This document shows positions 1-8,235 of a stretch of 64,000 bases of DNA, one piece after another. Source of the stretch: Pseudarthrobacter sp. SSS035 (GTDB taxonomy: Bacteria > Actinomycetota > Actinomycetes > Actinomycetales > Micrococcaceae); NCBI RefSeq assembly GCF_023273875.1, contig NZ_CP096882.1, forward strand, positions 3,100,001-3,164,000, in the 5' to 3' direction. Position 1 is the first letter of the stretch; each line of letters opens with the position of its first letter. The notes beneath the pieces are model-generated. The model was not told the origin of the DNA and searched no databases. It saw only the letters and a list, made by a program, of their open reading frames with translations. The translations under genes and the position numbers were made by a program.

Positions 1-657
1 TCCCGCAACCTGCGCTCCGGCGGGTACCAGTGGCTGGAACCCAACGCCGATGACCCCCGTGTGTTCGAGACCTTCGACTACCTCCGTGGCCTCGTCAAGG
101 ACGGCCTCGGCGTCCGGCCCGAAGAAGGCGGCGGCAGTTCCCTGGTGGGGCTCTTCGCCTCCAACCGGATCGGCACCACCCCGGCCGGCGGCTACTGGGT
201 CCAGGGCCTGCACGAGGCCGGCATGAAGGAGAACGACTACGACGTCGCGTTCTTCCCCAAGTGGCGGAGCCAGCGGCACCAGTTCGGCACGGCCGGCTAC
301 GCCATCATGAAAACCGCCAAGGACAAGGACGCCGCCTGGGAATGGATCAAGTTCAGTGCCAGCCGTGAAGCCATGGAGCTGATCTTCCCCAACCCCATAA
401 CCACCCCGGCCCGCCGCTCCATGGTCAACGAGGCGCTGTACGCCGGGAAAGGCCCCGCGCACTGGAAGGTCTTCTACGACACCCTGGACAAGTACCCCAC
501 CACCGGCCCCATCCCCGCGCCGCCCCAGCAGGCCGCCGTCGAAACGGCCCTGATGAAAAACGTCTCGCTGGCCGTCAGCGGCGATGAGCGCCAGCTCAAG
601 CAGGCCCTCGAGTCCATGCAGCGCGATCTTGAACTGGCCCTGAGGAGGCAGTCATGA
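1..657 (+). CDS. ABC sugar importer, solute-binding protein (C-terminal part)
   Basis: The reading frame is open from base 1, so the N-terminus with any lipoprotein signal lies outside the window; about 218 residues are visible. The fragment has the C-terminal lobe features of family-1 carbohydrate-binding proteins: a glycine-rich GGYWVQG segment, then FGTAGYAIMKTAKDKDAAWE, where regained helices pack against the sugar, and a C-terminal amphipathic tail. It overlaps the next permease gene by ATGA, and the following genes are two MalF/MalG-type permeases and a GH32 enzyme, so the likely ligand is a fructose-containing oligosaccharide. The ligand is inferred from context only. Confidence 0.85.
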   Translation, partial: SRNLRSGGYQWLEPNADDPRVFETFDYLRGLVKDGLGVRPEEGGGSSLVGLFASNRIGTTPAGGYWVQGLHEAGMKENDYDVAFFPKWRSQRHQFGTAGYAIMKTAKDKDAAWEWIKFSASREAMELIFPNPITTPARRSMVNEALYAGKGPAHWKVFYDTLDKYPTTGPIPAPPQQAAVETALMKNVSLAVSGDERQLKQALESMQRDLELALRRQS

Positions 658-1619
658 GCACCACCACCCCTCGCCGGGACCGGCCGAAGCAGGCCGCCAA
701 GGCCGTGAAGCCCGGAACGCCCGCCACTTCCCAGACCTCGTCCGGCCGGCACAGCCAGCGCTGGCTTGCCTGGATTTTCCTTGCCCCCACTATTGTGGGC
801 ATGGGCCTGTTCACGCTGGTGCCCATCGCGGCGTCGGTGGTCCTGGCGTTCTTCCGCTGGGACATCATCTCCGCCCCGACGTTCGTGGGCTTCGACAACT
901 TCGCCGAAGTGGTCCAGGACCCCACGGTCCGCGTGTCCTTCCTGAACACCATTGTGTTTGTGATTGTGGCGGTGGCATTCCAGCTCGGCCTGGCCCTGGC
1001 GCTCGCCGTGATGGTGCAGGAGAAGATGCCGGCCTGGCTGCGGACCTTCTTCCGCTCGGCGTTCTTCTTCCCGCTGATCCTCTCCGCCGCCTCGGTGTCC
1101 ATCTTTATGCGGTACCTCTTCAACGAGCAGTTCGGCGTGGTCAACTGGTTCCTGTCCCTCGCCGGCATCCCCGCGGTGCCGTGGCTGACCACCCCCGGCG
1201 GGTCCGCCGCCGTCGTCATCCTGGTTTATGTCTGGCAGAACTTCGGGTTCTCCTTCCTGCTGTTCATCGGCGGGCTGGCGTCGATCCCCGTGGAAACCTA
1301 TGAGGCCGCCTCGCTGGACGGCGCCACCGGCTGGCGCAAGCACGTTTACGTCACCCTGCCGCTGCTCAGCCCCACCACCCTGCTGGCATCCGTGATGGCT
1401 ATCATCAGCGCCCTCCAGGTGTTCGACCAGCCGTACGTCCTGACCCGCGGCGGGCCCGGGGACTCCACCCGCACCGCCGTGATGGTGATCTTCGAATCCG
1501 CGTTCCAGCGCCTCGAATTCGGTGAGGCCTCGGCCATCGGCGTGATCCTGACCCTCATCATCATGGCCATCACCGCCGCGCAGTTCCGGCTCAGCAAACG
1601 ATTCGTCTTCTACCAGTAA
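654..1619 (+). CDS. ABC sugar importer permease (MalF/UgpA type)
   Basis: A 321-residue inner-membrane permease of the carbohydrate uptake (CUT1) family. A basic cytoplasmic tail of about 35 residues is followed by six predicted membrane segments. The cytoplasmic EAA loop is visible as EAASLDGATGWRKH and would dock on the ATPase subunit. The start overlaps the binding-protein stop by four bases (ATGA), showing translational coupling. No ATPase gene is present in this operon, which is common for CUT1 systems that share an MsiK-like ATPase encoded elsewhere. It pairs with the permease that follows. Confidence 0.92.
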   Translation: MSTTTPRRDRPKQAAKAVKPGTPATSQTSSGRHSQRWLAWIFLAPTIVGMGLFTLVPIAASVVLAFFRWDIISAPTFVGFDNFAEVVQDPTVRVSFLNTIVFVIVAVAFQLGLALALAVMVQEKMPAWLRTFFRSAFFFPLILSAASVSIFMRYLFNEQFGVVNWFLSLAGIPAVPWLTTPGGSAAVVILVYVWQNFGFSFLLFIGGLASIPVETYEAASLDGATGWRKHVYVTLPLLSPTTLLASVMAIISALQVFDQPYVLTRGGPGDSTRTAVMVIFESAFQRLEFGEASAIGVILTLIIMAITAAQFRLSKRFVFYQ

Positions 1620-1627
1620 GGCCAGCC

Positions 1628-2509
1628 ATGACTACCACTACAGAGCGTGTCTCAACCCGCACCCCTGCCGTGCCTGCCCGGTCCCGGCGGAAGCCGAACT
1701 GGAACCTGGTCCTCCGAATTGTCCTGCTGATGATCGCGGCGGTCCTGACCCTAGGGCCGGTGATGTGGACCCTGTCCACCTCGCTGCGGTCGCCGTCGGA
1801 ATCGTTCAAGCTGCCGCCGTCGTTCTTCCCCTGGAACCCGGACTTCACGTCGTACGCGCAGGTCTTCCAGCAGCTGGACATCGTCCTCCTGGTGCTGAAC
1901 AGCGCGCTGGTCACCGGGCTCATCGCCGTCGGACAGATGGTCACCGCCGCGATGGCCGGCTACGCCTTCGCCAACCTGAAGTTCCGCGGCCGCGGGGCCC
2001 TGTTCTCCATCGTGCTGGCCACCATGATGGTGCCGGTGCAGGTGACCATCGTGCCCGTGTTTATGCTGATCCGCGGCATGGGACTTTCAGACACCCTCCT
2101 GGCGCTGATCCTGCCGGCCATCCCGACGGCGTTCGGCACCTTCCTGATGCGGCAGTACTTCATGGGGCTGCCCACCGACCTCGCGGAGGCGGCGTCGATC
2201 GACGGCGCCTCGCCGTGGCGGACCTTCCGCTCGGTCTACGCGCCGCTGGCCATTCCGGGGATGGCGATCGTGGGCATCCTCGCCTTCAATTTCCACTGGA
2301 ACGAGTTTTTCCGGCCGCTCATCATGACCATCTCGGAACAGAACTTCACCCTGCCGCTGGGCCTCGTCTCCCTGCAGGGCAACCTGGGCACCGGCAGCAT
2401 CTCCGTGGTGCTGGCCGGCGTGGTCCTGTCCATGATCCCCGCCCTGGTGGTCTTCTTCTTCGGCCAGCGCGCGCTGCAGGACGGCCTCACCGCCGGCAGC
2501 GGCAAATAG
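1628..2509 (+). CDS. ABC sugar importer permease (MalG/UgpE type)
   Basis: A 293-residue permease that forms the heterodimeric channel with the preceding protein. It has the usual long N-terminal cytoplasmic arm, six hydrophobic segments and an EAA loop EAASIDGASPWRTF about 80 residues before the C-terminus. It starts 8 bases after its partner, in the same operon. Length and layout are normal for the MalG group. The role of the operon in fructan or sucrose uptake follows from the downstream GH32 gene and is inferred. Confidence 0.92.
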   Translation: MTTTTERVSTRTPAVPARSRRKPNWNLVLRIVLLMIAAVLTLGPVMWTLSTSLRSPSESFKLPPSFFPWNPDFTSYAQVFQQLDIVLLVLNSALVTGLIAVGQMVTAAMAGYAFANLKFRGRGALFSIVLATMMVPVQVTIVPVFMLIRGMGLSDTLLALILPAIPTAFGTFLMRQYFMGLPTDLAEAASIDGASPWRTFRSVYAPLAIPGMAIVGILAFNFHWNEFFRPLIMTISEQNFTLPLGLVSLQGNLGTGSISVVLAGVVLSMIPALVVFFFGQRALQDGLTAGSGK

Positions 2510-2535
2510 CCCACACCTCTGAAAGGCTTACTTCC

Positions 2536-4050
2536 ATGTCATCCCCGGACCTCGCCGCCACCGACTTCGCCAGCCTGGCCGCCGCGCACCCCGACCCCGC
2601 GTTCCCGCACTTCCACCCCCGCCCCGCCCAGGGCTGGATCAACGACCCCAACGGCATCAGCCACCTCAACGGCCGGTACCACGTCTTCTTCCAGTACAAC
2701 CCCGCGTCCGCCCGCCACCACAAGATCGCATGGGGCCACCTCAGCTCCGCGGACCTGGTCCGCTGGGAGGAACACCCCGTGGCTTTGAGGCCGCAGGACG
2801 GCGGGCCGGACGAGTACGGCTGCTGGACCGGTGTGGTGACGGACGACGGCGGCGTCCCCACCGCCGCGTACTCCGGTGTCCGCGGCGACGGCGGCCACTC
2901 CCAGGTGGTCATCTCCCGCGGTTCCGCGGACCTTGTTTCCTGGACCCAGGATGGGCACGTCGCGGCGTCCATGCCGGCCGATCCCATGGTCACGGCCGTC
3001 CGCGACCCCTTCATCTTCCGCTTCAACGGCAAGCGCTACGCCATGCAGGGCGCGGGTCTGGCCTCCGGCCACGCGGCGCTCCTGCTCTACACGGTTGAGG
3101 ACCTGGCTGACTGGAAGTACCAGGGCATCTGGCTCACCTCCGAGAACCCGGTCGCTGCTGCCCGGACGCCGGCCGAGATCTGGGAGTGCCCGCAGCTGGT
3201 GCGCGTGCCGGCCGTTTCCTCCGTTGAATCCCCGTCCGTTGCCTCCGTTGAATCCCCCTCCGACGGCGACGCGTGGGTCATGATGTTCTCCCTGTGGCTC
3301 TCCGGCGATGACCACGAGCACGCCAACGGGGTGGGCCACCTCATCGGCTCCCTGGCCGAGGACCCCGCCACCGGGCTGCCGGTGTTCTCCCCGGAGACCG
3401 GCGGCAAGTCCGACCTGGGCCGCGACTTCTACGCGCCGCAGATCGTGCAGCTGCAGGACGGTGCCGGCGCCGGTGCTCCCGGTGTTCCTGCTTCTTCCTC
3501 AGCCCTCGCTGCCCTCGCGGAGCCCAAGGCGCTGCTGTGGGGCTGGGCCAATGAAGGGCCGGGGCGGGACGGCCGCCGCGGCCGCAGCCAGGCCGAGATC
3601 GACGCCGCGGGCTGGGCCGGAGTGCTCACCCATCCGCGCCTGCTGTCCGTGGTGGACGGTTCCCTGGCCGTGGCACCCGCGCCGGAGGTGGATGCCTACC
3701 GTGGCGCGCAGCTGGCTGCGCAGGCTGCCGGGAGCGTTGAGCTGCCGGCGTATGCCGAAGCTGTGGTGACCGCCCGCTCCGGTGGGCTGGCAGCGCTGGC
3801 CGCGGACGCCGTCGTCGAACTTTCCCTGGTGGCCGATGGTTCGCAGGACGCCGGGCAAGTGGTGTTCAGCGGGACACTGGCTGCGGGGGAGGAGCTGCGT
3901 GTGTTTGTGGACGCGTCGCTGGTGGAGGTGTACCGGAGCGGTTCGGTGGCCACCACGCTGCGCGCCTATCCCGCGCCCGGCGAGCGGTGGGTGCTGCGGC
4001 TTCCCGAGGGTGCGGCTGCCGACGTCTGGCAGCTGGAACAGCCTCAGTAG
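2536..4050 (+). CDS. GH32 beta-fructosidase (intracellular)
   Basis: A 504-residue glycoside hydrolase family 32 enzyme (invertase, levanase or sucrose-6-phosphate hydrolase group), which cleaves terminal fructose from sucrose or fructo-oligosaccharides. The three active-site boxes are present: WINDPNG at residues 34-40 (nucleophile Asp37), RDP at 156-158 (transition-state stabiliser Asp157) and EC at 217-218 (acid/base Glu217). The C-terminal part is the expected beta-sandwich. I see no signal peptide, so imported oligosaccharide is hydrolysed inside the cell. The ATG at 2536 follows GAAAGG and is preferred to upstream in-frame starts that overlap the permease. A short tandem duplication lies just after the acid/base box. 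Confidence 0.93.
   Translation: MSSPDLAATDFASLAAAHPDPAFPHFHPRPAQGWINDPNGISHLNGRYHVFFQYNPASARHHKIAWGHLSSADLVRWEEHPVALRPQDGGPDEYGCWTGVVTDDGGVPTAAYSGVRGDGGHSQVVISRGSADLVSWTQDGHVAASMPADPMVTAVRDPFIFRFNGKRYAMQGAGLASGHAALLLYTVEDLADWKYQGIWLTSENPVAAARTPAEIWECPQLVRVPAVSSVESPSVASVESPSDGDAWVMMFSLWLSGDDHEHANGVGHLIGSLAEDPATGLPVFSPETGGKSDLGRDFYAPQIVQLQDGAGAGAPGVPASSSALAALAEPKALLWGWANEGPGRDGRRGRSQAEIDAAGWAGVLTHPRLLSVVDGSLAVAPAPEVDAYRGAQLAAQAAGSVELPAYAEAVVTARSGGLAALAADAVVELSLVADGSQDAGQVVFSGTLAAGEELRVFVDASLVEVYRSGSVATTLRAYPAPGERWVLRLPEGAAADVWQLEQPQ
3214..3261 (+). repeat. 24-bp tandem duplication inside the GH32 gene
   Basis: Two adjacent 24-bp units (3214-3237 and 3238-3261) differ at two positions and share the core CCTCCGTTGAATCCCC. 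They encode two copies of a VxSVESPS peptide in a surface loop shortly after the acid/base glutamate. The array keeps frame, so it is probably a recent slippage duplication tolerated in a loop. Confidence 0.8.
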
Positions 4051-4061
4051 GGGAGCGTCTG

Positions 4062-4148
4062 GCGCGAACGGACACTTGAGGCCCCCCAGGCCGGGGCCTC
4101 AAGTGTCCGTTCGCGCTGTTGGCGAGGGCCTCAAGTGTCCTTTCGCGC
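4062..4148. repeat. Long perfect palindrome plus extra half copy between convergent genes
   Basis: Two 24-bp arms, 4062-4085 and 4093-4116, are perfect inverted copies separated by 7 bases. The arm contains GCGAACGGACACTTGAGGCC. A third, slightly altered copy follows at 4126-4148. The element fills the gap between the convergent GH32 and lacI genes, so it may act as a bidirectional terminator, although no T-run follows. Three direct copies of the same 24-mer recur at 24226-24321. Confidence 0.85.
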
Positions 4149-4154
4149 TGGTGG

Positions 4155-5252
4155 TCAGGCCTGGCCGGCGGGGACCGGGCCGGTTGACTCGCGCACCACG
4201 AGCCGGCACGGGACCAGCGTCTGGCCGGGACGGCCGTGTTCGGCGGGGGCGCCGCCGTCGTAATCCTCGTAATCCTCGTTATCGTCCGGCTCCTCCGACA
4301 GTTCCCGGAGGAGCCCGGTCATGGCGGCGGCACCCATCTCCCGCAGCGGGAGGGCCATAGTGGTGAGCGCAGGGACCATGGTGGAGGCGATGCGGAATTC
4401 GTCGTCGTATCCCATGATGGAGAGGTCCTGCGGGATGGCCAGGCCCAGCCGGTTGGCCGCGAGCACCACGCCGATGGCCAGGCGGTCGTTCGCGCACACG
4501 ATTGCGGTGGGCCGGTCCGGCGCAGCGACGCCGTCCAGGAGCTTCATGGCACTGTGGAAGCCGGCGTCGATGTCCCAGCCTGCCTCGAGGATCCGGCCCG
4601 GCCGCACCGGCAATCCGGCGGCTTCAAAGGCATCCCGGTGGCCCTGGATCCGGCGCGGCGCGGCGGGCGTGAGGCCGTCACCGGCGAGGACGGCGATGTC
4701 CCGGTGGCCTAGCTCCAGCAGGTGCGTTGCCGCCTCCCGGCCGCCGCGGACCTCGTCCGGGATGACGGCCGGAACGCCTGCCTCGGGACGGTCATCGAAG
4801 CAGTTGGCCAGCACCGACGGCACGCGCAGCATGTTGAGCGGGACATGCAGGGGGCGCAGGCCCACGGTGACATACATCAGCCCGTCCACCTGGCGGTCCA
4901 GCAGCGTGGCCACCGCACTTTCGTCACGGGTCGCGTCCAGCTCCGTATCCATCACCACGGTGACAAAACCCTGGGATCTGGCCACGGCGTCCGCGCCGGC
5001 GATGATATTGCCGTCGAACGGGCTGGTGACCACCTGGTCCGAGACGATCCCGATGATCCGCGACCGGCGGTTGCGCAGGCTCACGGCAATGGCGTTGGGC
5101 GTGTAGTTCAGCGTGGCCGCCGCTTCACGGATCCGGACCTGGCTCTCCTTGGCCACGTTCCCGTCGCCGCGCCCGTTCAGGACCAGCGACACCGCGCTTC
5201 GGGACACCCCGGCGAGCTTGGCGACGTCGAGCGCTGTGGCTTTGCGGTTCAT
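4155..5252 (-). CDS. LacI-family transcriptional regulator
   Basis: A 365-residue LacI/GalR regulator. The N-terminal helix-turn-helix reads ALDVAKLAGVSRSAVSLVLN (about residues 7-26), followed by the hinge helix and a periplasmic-binding-protein-like sensor domain. It is convergent with the transporter/GH32 operon and is its probable repressor, responding to fructose-containing sugar. The start at 5252 is preceded by GGGAGGAAA. The operon promoter is outside the window, so its operator cannot be examined. A short acidic insert (DDNEDYEDYDGG) lies near the C-terminus. Confidence 0.92.
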   Translation of the reverse strand: MNRKATALDVAKLAGVSRSAVSLVLNGRGDGNVAKESQVRIREAAATLNYTPNAIAVSLRNRRSRIIGIVSDQVVTSPFDGNIIAGADAVARSQGFVTVVMDTELDATRDESAVATLLDRQVDGLMYVTVGLRPLHVPLNMLRVPSVLANCFDDRPEAGVPAVIPDEVRGGREAATHLLELGHRDIAVLAGDGLTPAAPRRIQGHRDAFEAAGLPVRPGRILEAGWDIDAGFHSAMKLLDGVAAPDRPTAIVCANDRLAIGVVLAANRLGLAIPQDLSIMGYDDEFRIASTMVPALTTMALPLREMGAAAMTGLLRELSEEPDDNEDYEDYDGGAPAEHGRPGQTLVPCRLVVRESTGPVPAGQA

Positions 5253-5339
5253 ACTGGGTTTCCTCCCGCGTGCGGTATTTCCTGCAGTCTACCTAACGCG
5301 TGTGAGGTGCGCCCGGACCTGGCGCGGCGGCGCTTTTCC

Positions 5340-5405
5340 CCCAACTGGGTAGCAGCAGGTGTCGTTATGAAGGCTCATTACGACACGTGCTGCTACCTAG
5401 TTGGG
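5340..5405. repeat. Long palindrome at the 3' end of the MFS gene
   Basis: Arms 5340-5370 and 5375-5405 (31 bp) pair with only three mismatches around the 4-base loop AGGC; the stem contains GGTAGCAGCA and GTGTCGT. The stop codon of the minus-strand MFS gene lies within the right arm. A related palindrome with the same GTAGCAGCA stem sits on the other side of that gene at 6669-6735. Confidence 0.88.
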
Positions 5406-6607
5406 CCCGGGGTCAGGTGGTTGGGCCGGGGCGGGTTCGGGAGGTGCGCTTCAGGCAGGCGCGGCAGGCTGGCCGCCGCGACCAGCAGCGCCAGGGCCCC
5501 GAGGCCAAGCGGCAGGGCGGTGAGGGTGGCGATGCCTCCCACCAGCAGCGGCCCGCCGGCGTCACCGAGTTCCCGGCCGAGTTCCGCCGAACCCATGGTC
5601 CGGCCCATCCGCTCCGGCGGCGTGGTGTCGGCCAGATGCGCGAAGCCGAGCGGCGTGGCCAGGCCGACGCCGGCGCCAATGGCTGCCGCGGCAATGAACA
5701 GCGTGACCGGACCCGGAGTGAGGGCGATGAGTGCGACGCCCGCGGCGGTAAGGAGGAGTCCCGCCGTCGTCCCTTTGTTATCGCTGATGCGGTGCGCGTC
5801 CCGCAGCCTGCCGATCCAGGGCTGCGTGAGCACCGATGTGATGGCCAGAACGCTGACCGCGGCCGTGCCGGCAACCGGGCCAAGGCCGTGCCGGGTGGCG
5901 AGGGCGGGAATGAATCCGATCGCCGCGCCGAGCGCCCCGGTGGAGGCCGCCAGCACCAGCGTCGGCACCAGGAAACGCCGCTCAGTGACCTGACGGGCGA
6001 GATCGAGCACTGTGTATCGCTGCCGGGGGAGCGGCGCCAGGTGGGGAACGGACACCAGCACCCACGCGGCGGTGGCCGCCGCCAGCACCGACAGGGCGCC
6101 GAACAGCAGGGCAAACCCGCCCGCAAGGATCAGTCCCGCCCCCAGCAGCGGACCGATGACGTACCCCAGGCTCTTCCATGAACCGTACCGGCCGAAGTAG
6201 GTCCCGGCCTTCTTGCCTCCCGCCAGCCGCGCAACCATCGCGGACGACGCCGGCGAGAACGCCGAAGCCGCTGCGCCCTGCCCCAGCCGCGCGAGTCCAA
6301 GCATCAGCGGATTCGCCGCCCAGAGGCCGATCAGCGACAGCACCGCGAACGCCAGGAGGCCGCCGACGATGACGGGCTTGGTTCCGATCCTGTCGCTCAG
6401 GGCGCCGAAGACCGGCTTGAGGAAGACCTCGGAAACGTCATAGAGGGCCAGTAGGATGCCCAGGTTGAGCAGCGTCAGGCCGATGTTCTCGCTCTGCGCG
6501 CCCATTCCGGCGGCGATGCTGTGGGCGCCGAACGCGGTGACGAAGCCGGCCGCGTACAGGGGGACGGTGGACGCACGGGCGTCCACCACCTGTGCCGGGG
6601 CGCTCAC
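5393..6607 (-). CDS. MFS transporter (drug/metabolite exporter type)
   Basis: A 404-residue major facilitator with twelve predicted membrane segments and the loop 2-3 signature GALSDRIGTKPV after helix 2. The substrate cannot be deduced. The frame is open further upstream to 6829, but that extension would be translated through a long palindrome and overlaps the neighbouring gene, so the GTG at 6607 just before the first membrane segment is preferred. The stop codon is inside the palindrome at 5340-5405. The gene is monocistronic, and matched palindromes flank both ends, which suggests it is an acquired unit. Confidence 0.85.
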   Translation of the reverse strand: MSAPAQVVDARASTVPLYAAGFVTAFGAHSIAAGMGAQSENIGLTLLNLGILLALYDVSEVFLKPVFGALSDRIGTKPVIVGGLLAFAVLSLIGLWAANPLMLGLARLGQGAAASAFSPASSAMVARLAGGKKAGTYFGRYGSWKSLGYVIGPLLGAGLILAGGFALLFGALSVLAAATAAWVLVSVPHLAPLPRQRYTVLDLARQVTERRFLVPTLVLAASTGALGAAIGFIPALATRHGLGPVAGTAAVSVLAITSVLTQPWIGRLRDAHRISDNKGTTAGLLLTAAGVALIALTPGPVTLFIAAAAIGAGVGLATPLGFAHLADTTPPERMGRTMGSAELGRELGDAGGPLLVGGIATLTALPLGLGALALLVAAASLPRLPEAHLPNPPRPNHLTPGPTR

Positions 6608-6668
6608 GCGTGCACTTCGAGACAGGGCGCCTGTTTTAGGGAAATCACACCGCAAAGCGTAACAACAG

Positions 6669-6735
6669 CCGAACTGAGTAGCAGCAGATGTCGGTTTGCC
6701 GGGCTCAAACCGACATCTGCTGCTACTTACTTGGG
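6669..6735. repeat. Long palindrome between SRPBCC and MFS genes
   Basis: A perfect 21-bp inner stem (6677-6697 with 6707-6727), containing GTAGCAGCAGATGTCGG, surrounds the loop GCCGGGCTC. Outer bases to 6669 and 6735 pair with three mismatches. It lies downstream of the SRPBCC gene and upstream of the MFS gene, both on the minus strand. The stem is homologous to the palindrome at 5340-5405. Confidence 0.88.
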
Positions 6736-6752
6736 GGAGGGGAGGGGAGGCG

Positions 6753-7259
6753 TTAGGTGAGGGACGCCGCCAGCTCCTCGATGATCTCGAACTGCTCCCG
6801 CACGCCGCCTTCCATGCCGGACTGCGCAATCATGTCCCGGACTTCCTTGCTCCCCGCATCGGTGCGGATCCGCACGGTGGTGGCGCCGCCGTCGGCCCCG
6901 TCAAAGGTGACCGTATTAAGCACGGCGCCTTCCTCGCTGTCCGGCGCGGTGCCCGGCATCTCCATGACCTCCGTGTGGACGATCCGCTCGTTGGGCACAA
7001 TCTCGCGGTACGTGCCGTGGAAGGCCACCTGGAATTCGCCGTGCGCCACCATGACGTACCGCCACGCGCCGCCGACGCGGAAGTCCATCGCCGCCACGGT
7101 CATCTCACCGCGCCGGCCCGGCCACCATTTCTTGACGAGTTCCGGCGTGGTCCAGGCCCGGTAAACGAGGTGCGCGGGTGCGTTGAGGGTCCGCGTGATC
7201 AGGATTTCCGTGTCGCTGGGGAACGTCACATCCATGGTGCTGCTGCTTGCCTGTGCCAT
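6753..7259 (-). CDS. SRPBCC (AHSA1-type) ligand-binding domain protein
   Basis: A 168-residue single-domain protein of the START/AHSA1 fold. Typical motifs are visible: RTLNAPAHLVYRAWTTPE near residue 25, followed by WWPGRRGEMTV, and a C-terminal helix GGVREQFEIIEELAASL. Proteins of this class bind hydrophobic ligands in a helix-grip cavity. It lies 14 bases downstream of an ArsR-type regulator on the same strand, a pairing common in Actinobacteria and Firmicutes in which the regulator controls both. The ligand is unknown. Confidence 0.88.
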   Translation of the reverse strand: MAQASSSTMDVTFPSDTEILITRTLNAPAHLVYRAWTTPELVKKWWPGRRGEMTVAAMDFRVGGAWRYVMVAHGEFQVAFHGTYREIVPNERIVHTEVMEMPGTAPDSEEGAVLNTVTFDGADGGATTVRIRTDAGSKEVRDMIAQSGMEGGVREQFEIIEELAASLT

Positions 7260-7273
7260 TGTCCTGCTCCTTT

Positions 7274-7606
7274 TCAGTGCTCTTCTTTGAGATCCTCCAG
7301 CACGTCCTCGAGAAGATCGAAGCGCTCCTCCCAGAGGTGCTGGTAGCTGGCCACCCAGTCGTGGATGGGCTTGAGGGCTTGCGGATTGAGCCGGTAGAGC
7401 CGCTGCCGGCCTTCGTCACGCACGACGACGGCGCCCACCTCGCGCAGCACCCGCAAGTGCCGTGACACGTGCGGCTGCGCCAGGCCCAAAAGGGTCACCA
7501 GCTCGTTGACCGGGCGCTCGCCTTGCGTGAGGGCGTCCAGGATTTCCCGACGGCGGGGCTCAGCCACCGCATTGAACGTATCTGCCGTTGTTGCTGCCCG
7601 TGCCAT
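7274..7606 (-). CDS. ArsR-family transcriptional regulator
   Basis: A 110-residue winged-helix repressor. The DNA-binding helix is LVTLLGLAQPHVSRHLRVLREVGAV, shown here only in part as GLAQPHVSRHLRVL, and the wing is VVRDEGRQRLYRL. No CxC metal-binding pair is present, so it is not a classical arsenic sensor; it resembles the SdpR-like group that accompanies SRPBCC proteins. The ATG at 7606 gives the family length; the longer frame upstream is a shadow of the opposite gene. A near-perfect palindrome 12 bases upstream is the likely autoregulatory operator. Confidence 0.9.
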   Translation of the reverse strand: MARAATTADTFNAVAEPRRREILDALTQGERPVNELVTLLGLAQPHVSRHLRVLREVGAVVVRDEGRQRLYRLNPQALKPIHDWVASYQHLWEERFDLLEDVLEDLKEEH

Positions 7607-7617
7607 ACCGCAATTGT

Positions 7618-7633
7618 ATACCCATATGGATAT
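7618..7633. promoter_or_regulatory. Candidate ArsR operator
   Basis: ATACCCATATGGATAT is a 16-bp palindrome with seven of eight pairs matching. It lies 12 bp upstream of the ArsR start codon, where it would overlap the promoter. Autoregulation is inferred. Confidence 0.55.
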
Positions 7634-7795
7634 GCATTGGAAGGGACGGGCAGCTAATCTGCCACGCAGTGCCGATGAGTTGAAAAGTCGAGTACCTACT
7701 ACTGATGCTTTCGGCATCCCCGGCCGCATAGCGTCGTATGGGGGACCTGCGAGACGTCCATCGGTACACCGCTTCTGGGGGCAGGAAGGACAAGA

Positions 7796-8197
7796 ATGGC
7801 GCCGGAAGAGGGCAACGCCCTTCCCCTCCTGGATCCGGATGTCCTGGACAGGTTGCGGACAGAGCTCGAGGACGATGACGGCGTGTGGAAAGTCTTCGTG
7901 CAGAACTTCATCGAATACCTGCCCCACAGGACTGAAAAGCTGCGTCTGACCCTGACCACCGGCGACCTGGCCGGTGCGATGGACGCGGTCCTCAGCCTCA
8001 AGACCTCCAGCCAGATGGTGGGCGCGGAGCGCCTCGCCGGACTTGCCATGGACCTGGAACGGGCCCTGCGCCACGAGACTCTCGACTCTGAACCCGCCCG
8101 CGTCCTGCCCCGGTTGGCAGCGGACCGTCTGCGCCAGATCATTCGCTGCGCCCGGCAGACCACTAACATCCTGCAGAAGTACCTGCACTCCGGGTGA
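7796..8197 (+). CDS. Histidine phosphotransfer (HPt)-like protein lacking the histidine
   Basis: A 133-residue all-helical protein matching the HPt fold. The family box is normally xHxLKGxxxxxG; here, around residues 65-74, it reads VLSLKTSSQMVG. The phosphoacceptor histidine position is therefore Leu (codon CTC), and the glycine after Lys is Thr. The rest of the four-helix bundle (FVQNFIEYLPHRTEKL, MDLERALR) is intact. It may be a non-phosphorylated adaptor, or one base change from active (CTC to CAC). It stands alone, with no kinase or receiver gene beside it. Confidence 0.75.
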   Translation: MAPEEGNALPLLDPDVLDRLRTELEDDDGVWKVFVQNFIEYLPHRTEKLRLTLTTGDLAGAMDAVLSLKTSSQMVGAERLAGLAMDLERALRHETLDSEPARVLPRLAADRLRQIIRCARQTTNILQKYLHSG

Positions 8198-8235
8198 GGC
8201 CGTAAAAGACGACCCCGGGGTTCGGGAGCGAGAGG

